Origin: JBBPYC01 sp965218765
Lineage (GTDB): Bacteria; Pseudomonadota; Gammaproteobacteria; Burkholderiales; Burkholderiaceae_C
NCBI GenBank assembly: GCA_965218765.1
Contig: CBDCLU010000004.1
Span: forward strand, 372,001-436,000
Length of the DNA stretch: 64,000 bases
Direction: 5' to 3'
Below the pieces are notes generated by a model. That model had not been told where the DNA came from. It did no database searches and saw nothing but the letters and a program-made list of their open reading frames with translations. The position numbers and the translations under genes are program-made. Each line of letters opens with the position of its first letter. Within the stretch, counting starts at the first letter, position 1. Below are positions 32,942-41,001 of this stretch, piece after piece.

Positions 32942-33561
32942 TGCAGATCGAACTTCTCGACGAACAAGGCCAGGCGGCGTCGCAATTCGACGCGCCCGAG
33001 ACGGTGTTTGGTCGCAGTTACAACGAAGATTTGGTGCACCAGATCGTGGTGGCCTATCAGGCCAATGCACGGCAAGGCACGCGGGCCCAGAAAGACCGTG
33101 AGCAGGTTCGCCATTCGACCAGAAAGCCGTTCAAGCAGAAAGGCACCGGGCGTGCCCGGGCCGGTATGACGTCGTCGCCGTTGTGGCGCGGCGGCGGCCG
33201 GATCTTCCCGAACCTGCCGGACGAGAACTTCTCGCAAAAGATCAACAAGAAGATGTATCGCGCCGGCATGGCGTCGATCTTCTCGCAGCTTGCGCGGGAG
33301 GGGCGGCTGGCGGTTATCGAGTCGCTGACCGTCGATGCACCGAAGACGCGCCAGTTGGCCGACAAGTTCAAGGCGATGAAGCTGTCGTCGGTGCTGGTGA
33401 TTGCCGACGAGGTCGATGAAAACCTCTACCTCGCGTCCCGCAATCTGGTGGGGGTGATGGTGGTTGAGCCACGCTATGCCGATCCGGTTTCTCTCGTGCA
33501 TTACCGCAAGGTGCTGGTCACACGCGCCGCCATGAACAAGCTCCAGGAGATGTTTCAATGA
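32941..33561 (+). CDS. rplD: 50S ribosomal protein L4
   Basis: A 206-aa L4, which in enterobacteria also represses the S10 operon. The exit-tunnel loop RKPFKQKGTGRARAGMTSSP and WRGGGRIFPN are intact, wild type at macrolide-resistance positions. It overlaps rplC by one base and rplW by four. Confidence 0.98.
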   Translation: MQIELLDEQGQAASQFDAPETVFGRSYNEDLVHQIVVAYQANARQGTRAQKDREQVRHSTRKPFKQKGTGRARAGMTSSPLWRGGGRIFPNLPDENFSQKINKKMYRAGMASIFSQLAREGRLAVIESLTVDAPKTRQLADKFKAMKLSSVLVIADEVDENLYLASRNLVGVMVVEPRYADPVSLVHYRKVLVTRAAMNKLQEMFQ

Positions 33562-33878
33562 GCATGACTCATAAGAAATTCGACGAAGGCCGTCTGATGG
33601 CGGTGCTGATCGGCCCGATCGTGTCCGAGAAAGCCACCATGGCGGCCGAGCGCAGCAACGCGGCTACCTTTCGCGTGATGCAGGACGCCACCAAGCCCGA
33701 GATCAAAGCCGCGGTCGAGCTTATGTTCAAGGTTGATGTCGTCGGTGTCTCTGTGCTGAACGTACGCGGCAAATCCAAGCGTTTCGGCAAGTCGATGGGC
33801 CGGCGTGCGAACGTGCGCAAAGCCTACGTGCGACTCAAGGAAGGCCAACAATTGAATCTGACCGGGGAGGCCGCGTAA
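33558..33878 (+). CDS. rplW: 50S ribosomal protein L23
   Basis: A 106-aa L23, docking site for trigger factor and SRP at the tunnel exit. LIGPIVSEKATMAAERSNAATFRV and KSMGRRANVRKAYVRL are family standards. The ATG overlaps the rplD stop. Confidence 0.97.
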   Translation: MSMTHKKFDEGRLMAVLIGPIVSEKATMAAERSNAATFRVMQDATKPEIKAAVELMFKVDVVGVSVLNVRGKSKRFGKSMGRRANVRKAYVRLKEGQQLNLTGEAA

Positions 33879-33881
33879 ACC

Positions 33882-34706
33882 ATGGCTGTCGTCAAACTCA
33901 AACCGACTTCGCCCGGCCAGCGTGCCGTCGTCAAGGTCACGCGTGATCACTTGTACAAAGGCGATCCGTTCGCACCGCTGCTCGAGCCACAGTTCCAGCG
34001 TTCGGGCCGCAACAACAACGGCCACATCACGACGCGGCACAAAGGCGGTGGCCACAAGCATCACTATCGCCTGGTGGACTTCCGTCGTGAAAAAGACAAC
34101 ATCGCGGCCAGAGTGGAACGAATTGAGTACGACCCGAACCGCACGGCGCATATCGCATTGGTCTGCTATGCGGATGGAGAAAGGCGCTACATCATCGCGC
34201 CACGTGGTGTTGAAGTCGGCACCTCGCTGATGAGTGGTTCGGAAGCGCCAATCCGAGTTGGCAATACCTTGCCGATCCGCAATATTCCGGTCGGCTCTAC
34301 CATTCACTGCATCGAGCTGCAGCCAGGCAAAGGCGCGCAGATCGCACGTTCGGCCGGCACATCGGCGACCTTGCTGGCACGCGAGAGCAGCTATGCCCAG
34401 GTGCGCATGCGCTCTGGTGAAGTGCGCAAGGTGCACATCGAGTGTCGCGCGACGATCGGCGAAGTCGCCAATGAAGAGCATAGCCTGCGTCAGCTGGGCA
34501 AAGCCGGCGTCAAGCGCTGGATGGGCATTCGCCCGACTGTGCGCGGCGTGGTCATGAACCCGGTTGATCACCCACATGGTGGCGGCGAAGGCAAGACTGG
34601 CGAAGGCCGTCATGCAGTCGATCCGTGGGGCAACCTGACGAAGGGGTATCGCACCCGCAACAACAAGCGCACGCAGGGCATGATCGTGTCGCGTCGCAAG
34701 AAGTAA
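33882..34706 (+). CDS. rplB: 50S ribosomal protein L2
   Basis: A 274-aa L2, needed for subunit joining. GRNNNGHITTRHKGGGHKHH near residue 45 and HPHGGGEGKTGEGRHAVDPW with the key His near residue 228 are intact. It begins three bases after rplW. Confidence 0.98.
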   Translation: MAVVKLKPTSPGQRAVVKVTRDHLYKGDPFAPLLEPQFQRSGRNNNGHITTRHKGGGHKHHYRLVDFRREKDNIAARVERIEYDPNRTAHIALVCYADGERRYIIAPRGVEVGTSLMSGSEAPIRVGNTLPIRNIPVGSTIHCIELQPGKGAQIARSAGTSATLLARESSYAQVRMRSGEVRKVHIECRATIGEVANEEHSLRQLGKAGVKRWMGIRPTVRGVVMNPVDHPHGGGEGKTGEGRHAVDPWGNLTKGYRTRNNKRTQGMIVSRRKK

Positions 34707-34718
34707 GGGAATCAGCAG

Positions 34719-34997
34719 ATGACTCGCTCGCTCAAAAAGGGTCCGTTCGTTGACCAGCACTTGGTCGCAAAAGCCGACAAGGCTGTTACCACGAAGGACA
34801 AGAAGCCGATCAAGACCTGGTCGCGCCGCTCGATGGTGCTGCCTGAATTCATCGGCCTCACGATTGCGGTGCACAACGGCAAGCAGCACGTGCCGGTCTA
34901 CATCACGGACCAGATGGTGGGTCACAAGCTCGGTGAATTCGCGTTGACCCGCACCTTCAAGGGCCACCCGGCGGACAAGAAAGTCGCACGGAAGTAA
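34719..34997 (+). CDS. rpsS: 30S ribosomal protein S19
   Basis: A 92-aa S19. MTRSLKKGPFVDQHL and RRSMVLPEFIGLTIAVHNGK are canonical. It follows rplB by 12 bases. Confidence 0.98.
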   Translation: MTRSLKKGPFVDQHLVAKADKAVTTKDKKPIKTWSRRSMVLPEFIGLTIAVHNGKQHVPVYITDQMVGHKLGEFALTRTFKGHPADKKVARK

Positions 34998-35013
34998 GGA
35001 ACAGACAAGCATC

Positions 35014-35343
35014 ATGGAAACACGCGCAGTTTTACGTGGAGTGCGGCTCTCGGTTGACAAGGGCCGTCTGGTGGCGGACCTGATCCGAGGCAAGCGGGTC
35101 GACCAGGCGCTGAACATCCTGCAGTTCACGCAAAAGCGGGCTGCCGGCATCGTGCGCAAGGTGCTCGAATCGGCAATCGCGAACGCCGAGCACAACGATG
35201 GCGCCGACATCGACGAGCTGAAAGTCAAAACCATCTTCGTCGAGCAAGGCACCACGCTCAAGCGCTTCACCGCGCGTGCCAAAGGCCGCGGCAACCGGAT
35301 CAGCAAACCGACTTGCCACGTGTACCTCACGGTCGGCAACTAA
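35014..35343 (+). CDS. rplV: 50S ribosomal protein L22
   Basis: A 109-aa L22. RLVADLIRGKRVDQALNIL and the tunnel hairpin GTTLKRFTARAKGRGNRI are canonical. Start ATG 35014. Confidence 0.98.
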   Translation: METRAVLRGVRLSVDKGRLVADLIRGKRVDQALNILQFTQKRAAGIVRKVLESAIANAEHNDGADIDELKVKTIFVEQGTTLKRFTARAKGRGNRISKPTCHVYLTVGN

Positions 35344-35361
35344 CCGGAACGCATCAGCACA

Positions 35362-36324
35362 ATGGGACAAAAAATCCACCCCACCGGCTTTCGCCTATCG
35401 GTGAGCCGCAACTGGGCCAGCCGTTGGTACGCGAACGATCGCGACTTCGCCGGCATGCTGGCCGAGGACATCAAGGTCCGCACGTATTTGAAGAAGAGGC
35501 TCAAGAACGCTTCCGTTTCGCGCGTGCTGATTGAGCGTCCTGCCAAAAGCGCGCGCATCACGATTTTCTCGGCACGGCCCGGGGTCGTGATCGGCAAGAA
35601 GGGCGAGGACATCGAGAACCTGAAGCGCGAGCTTGGCAAGATGCTCGGCGTCCCAGTGGCAGTCAACATCGAAGAGGTGCGCAAGCCCGAGATCGATGCG
35701 AAGCTGATCGCCGACAGCATCACGCAACAGCTTGAGAAACGCATCATGTTCCGTCGTGCGATGAAGCGCGCGATGCAAAACGCAATGCGGCTGGGCGCAC
35801 AGGGCATCAAGATCATGTCGTCGGGCCGTTTGAATGGCATCGAGATCGCGCGGTGCGAGTGGTACCGCGAAGGCCGAGTGCCGCTGCATACGCTGCGGGC
35901 TGACATTGACTACGGCGTTTCGGAAGCCAAGACGACTTACGGTGTGATCGGCGTGAAAGTCTGGGTTTACAAGGGTGACACTTTGGGGCGCAATGATCTG
36001 CCAGTAGCTGAGACGCCGCGTCCTGATGACGAGCGTCGACCGCGTGGCCCGCGTCGCGACGGTCGCCCAGGTGGCGATCGCCCGCCAGCACGTGAACCAC
36101 GTCGTGTAGCGGCAGGTGCTGGCCGAGGAGGAGTGGCAGCAGGCGCAACCAATATTGCGCCGGCTGATGGCAGCGACAAGCCCGGTGACGGCGGTACAAG
36201 CTCTGATATGGGCCGCTCCGATGCCCGGCGTGTTGCGCAGTCGCCGATCGGCACGGTGTCGCCACCCGCTGCCGCTGCGCCGCAAAACAGCAGTGCCGCG
36301 CCGACTGGCGGCAAAGGAGAATAA
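35362..36324 (+). CDS. rpsC: 30S ribosomal protein S3 with a long C-terminal extension
   Basis: A 320-aa S3; the E. coli protein is 233 aa. The KH domain (ARPGVVIGKKGEDIENL) and the mRNA-helicase-linked RRAMKRAMQNAM region are normal up to about residue 214. The rest is a disordered tail: first Arg/Pro/Gly/Asp-rich (RRPRGPRRDGRPGGDRPPAR), then Gly/Ala/Ser-rich, ending PTGGKGE. The frame of the tail has the same codon bias as the core and runs directly into rplP after two bases, so it is a real extension. Confidence 0.96.
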   Translation: MGQKIHPTGFRLSVSRNWASRWYANDRDFAGMLAEDIKVRTYLKKRLKNASVSRVLIERPAKSARITIFSARPGVVIGKKGEDIENLKRELGKMLGVPVAVNIEEVRKPEIDAKLIADSITQQLEKRIMFRRAMKRAMQNAMRLGAQGIKIMSSGRLNGIEIARCEWYREGRVPLHTLRADIDYGVSEAKTTYGVIGVKVWVYKGDTLGRNDLPVAETPRPDDERRPRGPRRDGRPGGDRPPAREPRRVAAGAGRGGVAAGATNIAPADGSDKPGDGGTSSDMGRSDARRVAQSPIGTVSPPAAAAPQNSSAAPTGGKGE

Positions 36325-36326
36325 CG

Positions 36327-36743
36327 ATGCTGCAACCCGCTCGTCGCAAATATCGCAAAGAACAAAAAGGCCGTAATACTGGCATTGCCACCACTGGCAG
36401 CTCTGTTGCGTTTGGCGATTTCGGCCTGAAGTCAACCGACCGTGGACGTCTGACTGCGCGGCAGATCGAATCGGCCCGGCGTGCAATTTCTCGTCATGTC
36501 AAGCGTGGTGGCCGCATCTGGATCCGCATCTTTCCAGACAAGCCGATCTCGCATAAGCCTGCCGAAGTTCGCATGGGCAACGGCAAAGGCAATCCCGAGT
36601 ATTACGTGGCGGAGATTCAGCCAGGCAAGGTGCTCTACGAGATCGTCGGTGTGCCGGAGGAGCTTGCGCGTGAAGCGTTCCGCCTGGCTGCGGCCAAGCT
36701 GCCGCTGCGCACCACGTTCGTGAGCCGGATGATCGGCCAGTGA
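36327..36743 (+). CDS. rplP: 50S ribosomal protein L16
   Basis: A 138-aa L16. MLQPARRKYRKEQKGRN and MGNGKGNPEYYVAEIQPGKV are canonical, including the Arg near 81 region. It follows rpsC by two bases. Confidence 0.98.
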   Translation: MLQPARRKYRKEQKGRNTGIATTGSSVAFGDFGLKSTDRGRLTARQIESARRAISRHVKRGGRIWIRIFPDKPISHKPAEVRMGNGKGNPEYYVAEIQPGKVLYEIVGVPEELAREAFRLAAAKLPLRTTFVSRMIGQ

Positions 36744-36774
36744 TGCGCGATCTTCAAAAAGGAAACCAATACTG

Positions 36775-36978
36775 ATGAAAGCCACGGAATTGCGCGAAAA
36801 GGACGTCGCCGGTCTGACCAGCGAAATCAAGGAACTGCAAAAGGCTCATTTCGGCCTGCGCATGCAGAAGGCGACGCAACAGTTGAACAACACCGCGACT
36901 TTGCGCAGCGCGCGGCGCGACATCGCACGCGCCAAAACCGTACTCGCCGAGAAGCGCGTGGCCGCAAAGGCTGGTTGA
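36775..36978 (+). CDS. rpmC: 50S ribosomal protein L29
   Basis: A 67-aa L29, two helices. MKATELREKDVAGLTSEIKE and RRDIARAKTVLAEK match the family. Start ATG 36775 has AAAAGGAAA upstream. Confidence 0.96.
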   Translation: MKATELREKDVAGLTSEIKELQKAHFGLRMQKATQQLNNTATLRSARRDIARAKTVLAEKRVAAKAG

Positions 36979-36994
36979 AAGTTAGGAATTTGAC

Positions 36995-37267
36995 ATGACG
37001 ACGGAGAACAAGATGCCCTTGAAGCGCACCCTGGTCGGGGTGGTGGTCAGCGACAAGCGCGACAAAACGGTGACGGTGCTGGTTGAGCGCCGAGTCAAAC
37101 ACGAGCTGTACGGCAAGATCGTGATGAAGTCGACCAAGTATCACGCCCATGATGCCAATGGCGAGTACCGCATGGGCGATACCATCGAGATCACCGAGAG
37201 CCGGCCGATCTCGAAAACCAAGAACTGGGTCGTGTCCCGGCTGGTCGAAAGGGCCGTGCTGGTTTAA
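36995..37267 (+). CDS. rpsQ: 30S ribosomal protein S17
   Basis: A 90-aa S17. LKRTLVGVVVSDKRDKTVTV and MGDTIEITESRPISKTKNW are canonical. It is the last ribosomal gene of this block: rplN, expected next, is absent and a peroxiredoxin follows after 55 bp. Confidence 0.97.
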   Translation: MTTENKMPLKRTLVGVVVSDKRDKTVTVLVERRVKHELYGKIVMKSTKYHAHDANGEYRMGDTIEITESRPISKTKNWVVSRLVERAVLV

Positions 37268-37322
37268 TTCGCCTGCGCGCTGGCTGTTCACTTTTCCATC
37301 ATTTGCTTCCTGCGGGGTTTAC

Positions 37323-37832
37323 ATGATCAAGATCGGTGACGCGTTGCCTGTTCTGACCTTGTCGGAGTTTTCAGAAGTGGAGGGCGAAGGCTGTAGCATC
37401 GGACCGAATCCGGTCGATCTGCAGGCGTCATCCAAGGGGAAGACAATCGCGGTATTTGGCTTGCCCGGCGCGTTCACGCCGACCTGCTCGGCGCAGCATG
37501 TGCCGGGATTCATCAAGCAGCATGACGCCTTGCGTACTGCCGGCGTCGATGAGATCTGGTGCATCAGCGTGAACGATGCGTTCGTAATGGGCGCCTGGGC
37601 GCGGGACCAGCAGTCGGCCGGCAAGGTGCGCATGCTTGCGGATGGTGCTGCCGAGTTTGCCAAGGCAACCGGCTTGACGCTGGACCTGACGAGCCGCGGC
37701 ATGGGATTGCGTGCTTGCCGGTATTCAATGCTCGTCAAGGATGGCAAGGTCGCGTCACTCAATGTCGAGCAGCCCGGCAAATATGAAGTCAGCAGCGCCG
37801 ATGCGATGCTGGCGCAGCTGAGTGCTGCCTGA
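37323..37832 (+). CDS. peroxiredoxin (Prx5-like)
   Basis: A 169-aa thiol peroxidase of the Prx5/hybrid Prx class. The peroxidatic Cys is in FGLPGAFTPTCSAQHVPGF; the DEIWCISVNDAFVMGAWA block and the late Arg (GLRACRYSMLVKDGKV) are conserved. Extra cysteines at ~77 and ~133 could act as resolving Cys. It sits behind rpsQ with GCGGGG-type weak ribosome sequence and is probably part of or just after the S10 transcript. Confidence 0.92.
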   Translation: MIKIGDALPVLTLSEFSEVEGEGCSIGPNPVDLQASSKGKTIAVFGLPGAFTPTCSAQHVPGFIKQHDALRTAGVDEIWCISVNDAFVMGAWARDQQSAGKVRMLADGAAEFAKATGLTLDLTSRGMGLRACRYSMLVKDGKVASLNVEQPGKYEVSSADAMLAQLSAA

Positions 37833-37979
37833 AGTGACGAATTGCGTTCGGTTCGTCAGCAGATGTTGATGCTCAAGTAGCTGGTCGACAAAAGGGGAGG
37901 CTGGCAAAGCTGGAAGGTCTGGTCTGAACCGTTTTCAGTTCCAGATTTTGCGCGATTGACCGCTGCAACGGTCCGTGAC

Positions 37980-38471
37980 CTATAAATCAGCCTTTAGGTA
38001 ATGAGCGCCTGCAATCGGGTTGTGATAGTAGGGCGGAATTTCCTCAAATCCGAGATCGGCGTACAGCACGCGTGCGGCTTCCATATCGTCAAGCGTGTCC
38101 AGTAATACACACGTGTAGCCAATGCGCCGTCCTGCGTCCAGCGCTGCCTCGGCCAGCAGGCGGCCAAGCCCGAAGCCGCGAAACGCCTTGCGCACATACA
38201 GCCGCTTCATCTCACTTGCCCCCGGATAATCGCTGTCATCGAATGACCTGAGCGCGCAACAGCCGGCCAATGCATCACCGACCGAGGCCAGCAACAGGCA
38301 ACCACGCGGCGGTGCATAGTCACCCGGCAGGCGTGCGAGTTCCGCCTCGAAGCCTTGAAACGTCAGATCCAAGCCGAGCAGGTCCGCGTACTCGCAAAAC
38401 AGCGCGCGTGCCTGCTCCAACTCGGCAGGTAAATCGACAACGTGCCGAATAGCGATGTTGGGTGTGGGCAT
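37980..38471 (-). CDS. GNAT-family N-acetyltransferase
   Basis: A 163-aa acetyltransferase from ATG 38471. MKRLYVRKAFRGFGLGRLLAE is motif A with the R-G-x-G-x-G/A acetyl-CoA loop, and YTCVLLDTLDDMEAARVLYADLGF is motif B. It resembles small stand-alone GNATs next to amino-acid genes, substrate unknown. Convergent with the peroxiredoxin. Confidence 0.87.
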   Translation of the reverse strand: MPTPNIAIRHVVDLPAELEQARALFCEYADLLGLDLTFQGFEAELARLPGDYAPPRGCLLLASVGDALAGCCALRSFDDSDYPGASEMKRLYVRKAFRGFGLGRLLAEAALDAGRRIGYTCVLLDTLDDMEAARVLYADLGFEEIPPYYHNPIAGAHYLKADL

Positions 38472-38618
38472 GGTGGATCGTGGCTTCGAAAACAGAGTGC
38501 TGCGCGCACGATCAACCGACATTAAGGCTCATGGTTCGATGCTCGCAAGCGACTCCACGATCGACCAAGTTCATGACCACAGCTCGATGACATCGCGAAT
38601 TGCCGGCAAGCTTCAGCG

Positions 38619-39113
38619 TCATCGCCTGACGCGCGCCAACAAGGCCGTGGTCGAGTGGCCTTCAAGCATTGGAATTGCCATTGCCTGACCGCCATAGGCC
38701 TGCACGACCTTCGTCTCAGGCAGTCGGTCCATCACGTAGTCACCGCCTTTGACCAGCCAGTCCGGGCGCAGCTCGCTGACCAGTTCGATCGGTGTGTCCT
38801 CATCGAACCACGTCACCAGACTGACCGATTCCAACGCAGCCAGCATCCACGCGCGATCCTGCTCGCCGTTGATCGGGCGATCGGCTCCCTTGCCAAGCCG
38901 TCGCGCAGATGCATCGGTGTTGAGCGCGATCACCAGGCTTGCTCCCAGCGCACGTGCCTGCGCCAGATAGCACGCGTGGCCGGGATGCAGCAGGTCGAAC
39001 ACGCCATTGCTGAACACCAGTGGCCGCGGCAGCAACCGGGCACGCGGCGCGACGTCCGCGCGGGCGCAAAGTTTGGACACGAACTGCGGCGGCACGGGCT
39101 CAACTGGCATCAT
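38619..39113 (-). CDS. rfaE2: D-glycero-beta-D-manno-heptose 1-phosphate adenylyltransferase
   Basis: A 164-aa cytidylyltransferase-fold enzyme making ADP-heptose for lipopolysaccharide inner core. LVFSNGVFDLLHPGHACYL carries the HxGH nucleotide motif, and RPDWLVKGGDYVMDRLPET the second family block. It is the split form (RfaE domain II alone); the kinase domain is not in this window. Start ATG 39113 or the adjacent ATG 39110; the frame further up is not coding-like. Confidence 0.92.
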   Translation of the reverse strand: MMPVEPVPPQFVSKLCARADVAPRARLLPRPLVFSNGVFDLLHPGHACYLAQARALGASLVIALNTDASARRLGKGADRPINGEQDRAWMLAALESVSLVTWFDEDTPIELVSELRPDWLVKGGDYVMDRLPETKVVQAYGGQAMAIPMLEGHSTTALLARVRR

Positions 39114-39285
39114 CGAAGGCAACGCAACGATAGCAACGCTTCCAGCAGGTGAAGCCTGTGTTCGAGCCGCTTGCCCCACCCGCAACATGCCGCGGGCCGA
39201 CGTTGCCGCCGCTGATGTATGGACCACCAGAGCGGCATGCCGGCGCCGGACAAGCGTTGGGTCCGACCAGCTCGGCTGCGACCAT

Positions 39286-40164
39286 TCAAGTTGCCGCCGT
39301 TCCCGCCAGGTCGACGTCGGCCACCGGCTGCGCCGTCAGTTGCTTCGAGATCTCCTTGCGGTAGCGATTCAAGTCTTGCACCGTCTTGAAGCTGCGCTGC
39401 AGCAGCAGGCCCATGTTATGCAGTATCCGGGCCACCACCTTGGTTTCCCAGACCGCATCGAACTTGATCTGATGGTCGAGCCAATGCTCGAGCCATTCCG
39501 GGTTCGGCAGCCGGCTTTGCACCGTATCGCGCGGGAACAGGCTTTCATTCACATGCAGATTGGTCGGGTGCAGCGGCTGCGTCGTGCGCCGCGCGCTGGC
39601 CATCAGCACGCCGACTTTCGCGAACGCGGCACGCGCCTCATCGCCCGAAGTCTGGATCGCACGGCGCATGTAACGCAGGTAAGCGCCGCCGTGGCGCGCC
39701 TCGTCCTGGCTCAACGTTGCATAGATGTGCTTGATGACGGGCTCGGTGTGCCATTCGCTCGCGCGCCGATACCAATGGTTCAGCCGGATCTCGCCGCAGA
39801 AATGCAGCATCAACGTCTCGAGCGGCGGCGCCGGGTCGAACTCGAAGCGCACTTCGTGCAGCTCGGCTTCCGTGGGCGTCAGTTCCGGGCAGAAACGATT
39901 CAGATAGTCGATCAGCACCAGCGAATGCTTCTGCTCTTCAAAAAACCAGACCGACATGAATGCCGAGAAGTCCGAGTCCCCGCGGTTGTCACGCAGGAAC
40001 ATCTCGGTGGCCGGCAGCGCGGACCACTCGGTGATCGCATTCATCTTGATCGTCTGGGCCTGCTCCTGCGACAGTCTGGGGGCATCGAAGCTACTCCACG
40101 GAATGTCTTTTTCCATGTTCCAACGCACCGCTTCGAGTTGCTTGAAAAGTTGCGGATACAGCAT
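39286..40164 (-). CDS. ferritin-like diiron protein
   Basis: A 292-aa helical protein with a ferritin-like di-iron site. Ligand helices read ITEWSALPATEMF, WFFEEQKHSLVL (ExxH), FCGEIRLNHWYRR and LSQDEARHGGAYL (ExxH), the pattern of ferritin-like oxidases and acyl-ACP-desaturase relatives. There is no signal peptide. Substrate unknown; a conserved hypothetical in Burkholderiales. The 172 bp before rfaE2 hold no gene. Confidence 0.8.
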   Translation of the reverse strand: MLYPQLFKQLEAVRWNMEKDIPWSSFDAPRLSQEQAQTIKMNAITEWSALPATEMFLRDNRGDSDFSAFMSVWFFEEQKHSLVLIDYLNRFCPELTPTEAELHEVRFEFDPAPPLETLMLHFCGEIRLNHWYRRASEWHTEPVIKHIYATLSQDEARHGGAYLRYMRRAIQTSGDEARAAFAKVGVLMASARRTTQPLHPTNLHVNESLFPRDTVQSRLPNPEWLEHWLDHQIKFDAVWETKVVARILHNMGLLLQRSFKTVQDLNRYRKEISKQLTAQPVADVDLAGTAAT

Positions 40165-40255
40165 GCTTGGGATCAGTCCTCTGGCCGGGGCAAGGTTGCA
40201 AAGTTCATTCTAAGCAGCCGCCCCGACGATGCCGATGGTCGCAGCCAGCTCCAGC

Positions 40256-40873
40256 CTAGCCGGGCATCGTGCTGGAAAAGCTTGGCCGTTCGATCAGGCG
40301 CCCATACAACCGCGCAAGGTTCGGGTGCGCGGCGCGCCAGTCGATCTGCGGGAAGCGAAAGTCGAGCCAGCCTAAAGCGCAGCCAACGGCCACGTCGGAC
40401 AGGTTCAACTCGTTGCCGCTGCAGTAGGCATGCCGGTCACCAAGCCGATGCGACATGGTGTGCAACGCCAGTGTGACCTTGCCCAGCTGCCGGTCGATCC
40501 AGGCCTGGCTGCGCTGCTCGTCGGTACGCCCGCCCCAGGTCGCTTCCAGCCGCGCAAGAATTGCGGCGTCGAGCGCGCCGTCGGCCAGTGCTTCCCAGGT
40601 CTTCACTTCGGCGCGCGCACGCCCCGGCTCGGGCAGCATGGCGCCGGACGATGACAGCGTGTCTAGGTATTCGACGATCACGCGTGAGTCGACCATCGCG
40701 AAGCCATCCGGCAGCAGCAGGCAGGGCACCTTGCCAAGCGGATTGAGCTCCGAGATGTCGCTGTCGCCAGCCCAGACGTTGGTGGTGGCGAATTCGAACT
40801 CGAGCCGTTTCTCAGCCATCACCACGCGAACTTTGCGCACGTACGGGCTTGCGATTGCACCGATCAACTTCAT
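40256..40873 (-). CDS. glutathione S-transferase family protein
   Basis: A 205-aa GST. The thioredoxin-like N-domain opens IGAIASPYVRKVRVVMAEK with the catalytic Ser position, LNPLGKVPCLLLPDG gives the cis-Pro, and VDSRVIVEYLD the glutathione-binding Ser. The C-terminal helical domain contains NLSDVAVGCALGWLDFR. AGAGGA lies 9 bases before the ATG. Divergent from purB. Confidence 0.93.
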   Translation of the reverse strand: MKLIGAIASPYVRKVRVVMAEKRLEFEFATTNVWAGDSDISELNPLGKVPCLLLPDGFAMVDSRVIVEYLDTLSSSGAMLPEPGRARAEVKTWEALADGALDAAILARLEATWGGRTDEQRSQAWIDRQLGKVTLALHTMSHRLGDRHAYCSGNELNLSDVAVGCALGWLDFRFPQIDWRAAHPNLARLYGRLIERPSFSSTMPG

Positions 40874-40932
40874 ATTTCGTTTCCTCTGCTTTGATGAGTG
40901 GGGGGGTCGTTGATGCGATATTCATTGTCGAC

Positions 40933-40977
40933 CCGGCACGATGCGGTGGCAACGCAGCGAAGCGTGGGTCGTGCCGG
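40933..40977. promoter_or_regulatory. inverted repeat in the gst/purB divergent region
   Basis: CCGGCACGA at 40933-40941 is repeated inverted as TCGTGCCGG at 40969-40977. The right arm overlaps the -35 region of the purB promoter, so it may be an operator or a stem loop. No regulator is assigned. Confidence 0.35.
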
Positions 40978-40987
40978 ATGCGGCCCC

Positions 40988-40993
40988 TACAAT
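40988..40993 (+). promoter_or_regulatory. -10 box directly ahead of purB
   Basis: TACAAT ends eight bases before the purB ATG, which would put the start site at or within two bases of the start codon. No Shine-Dalgarno is present, consistent with a leaderless mRNA. Confidence 0.5.
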
Positions 40994-41001
40994 TCCGCCG
41001 C

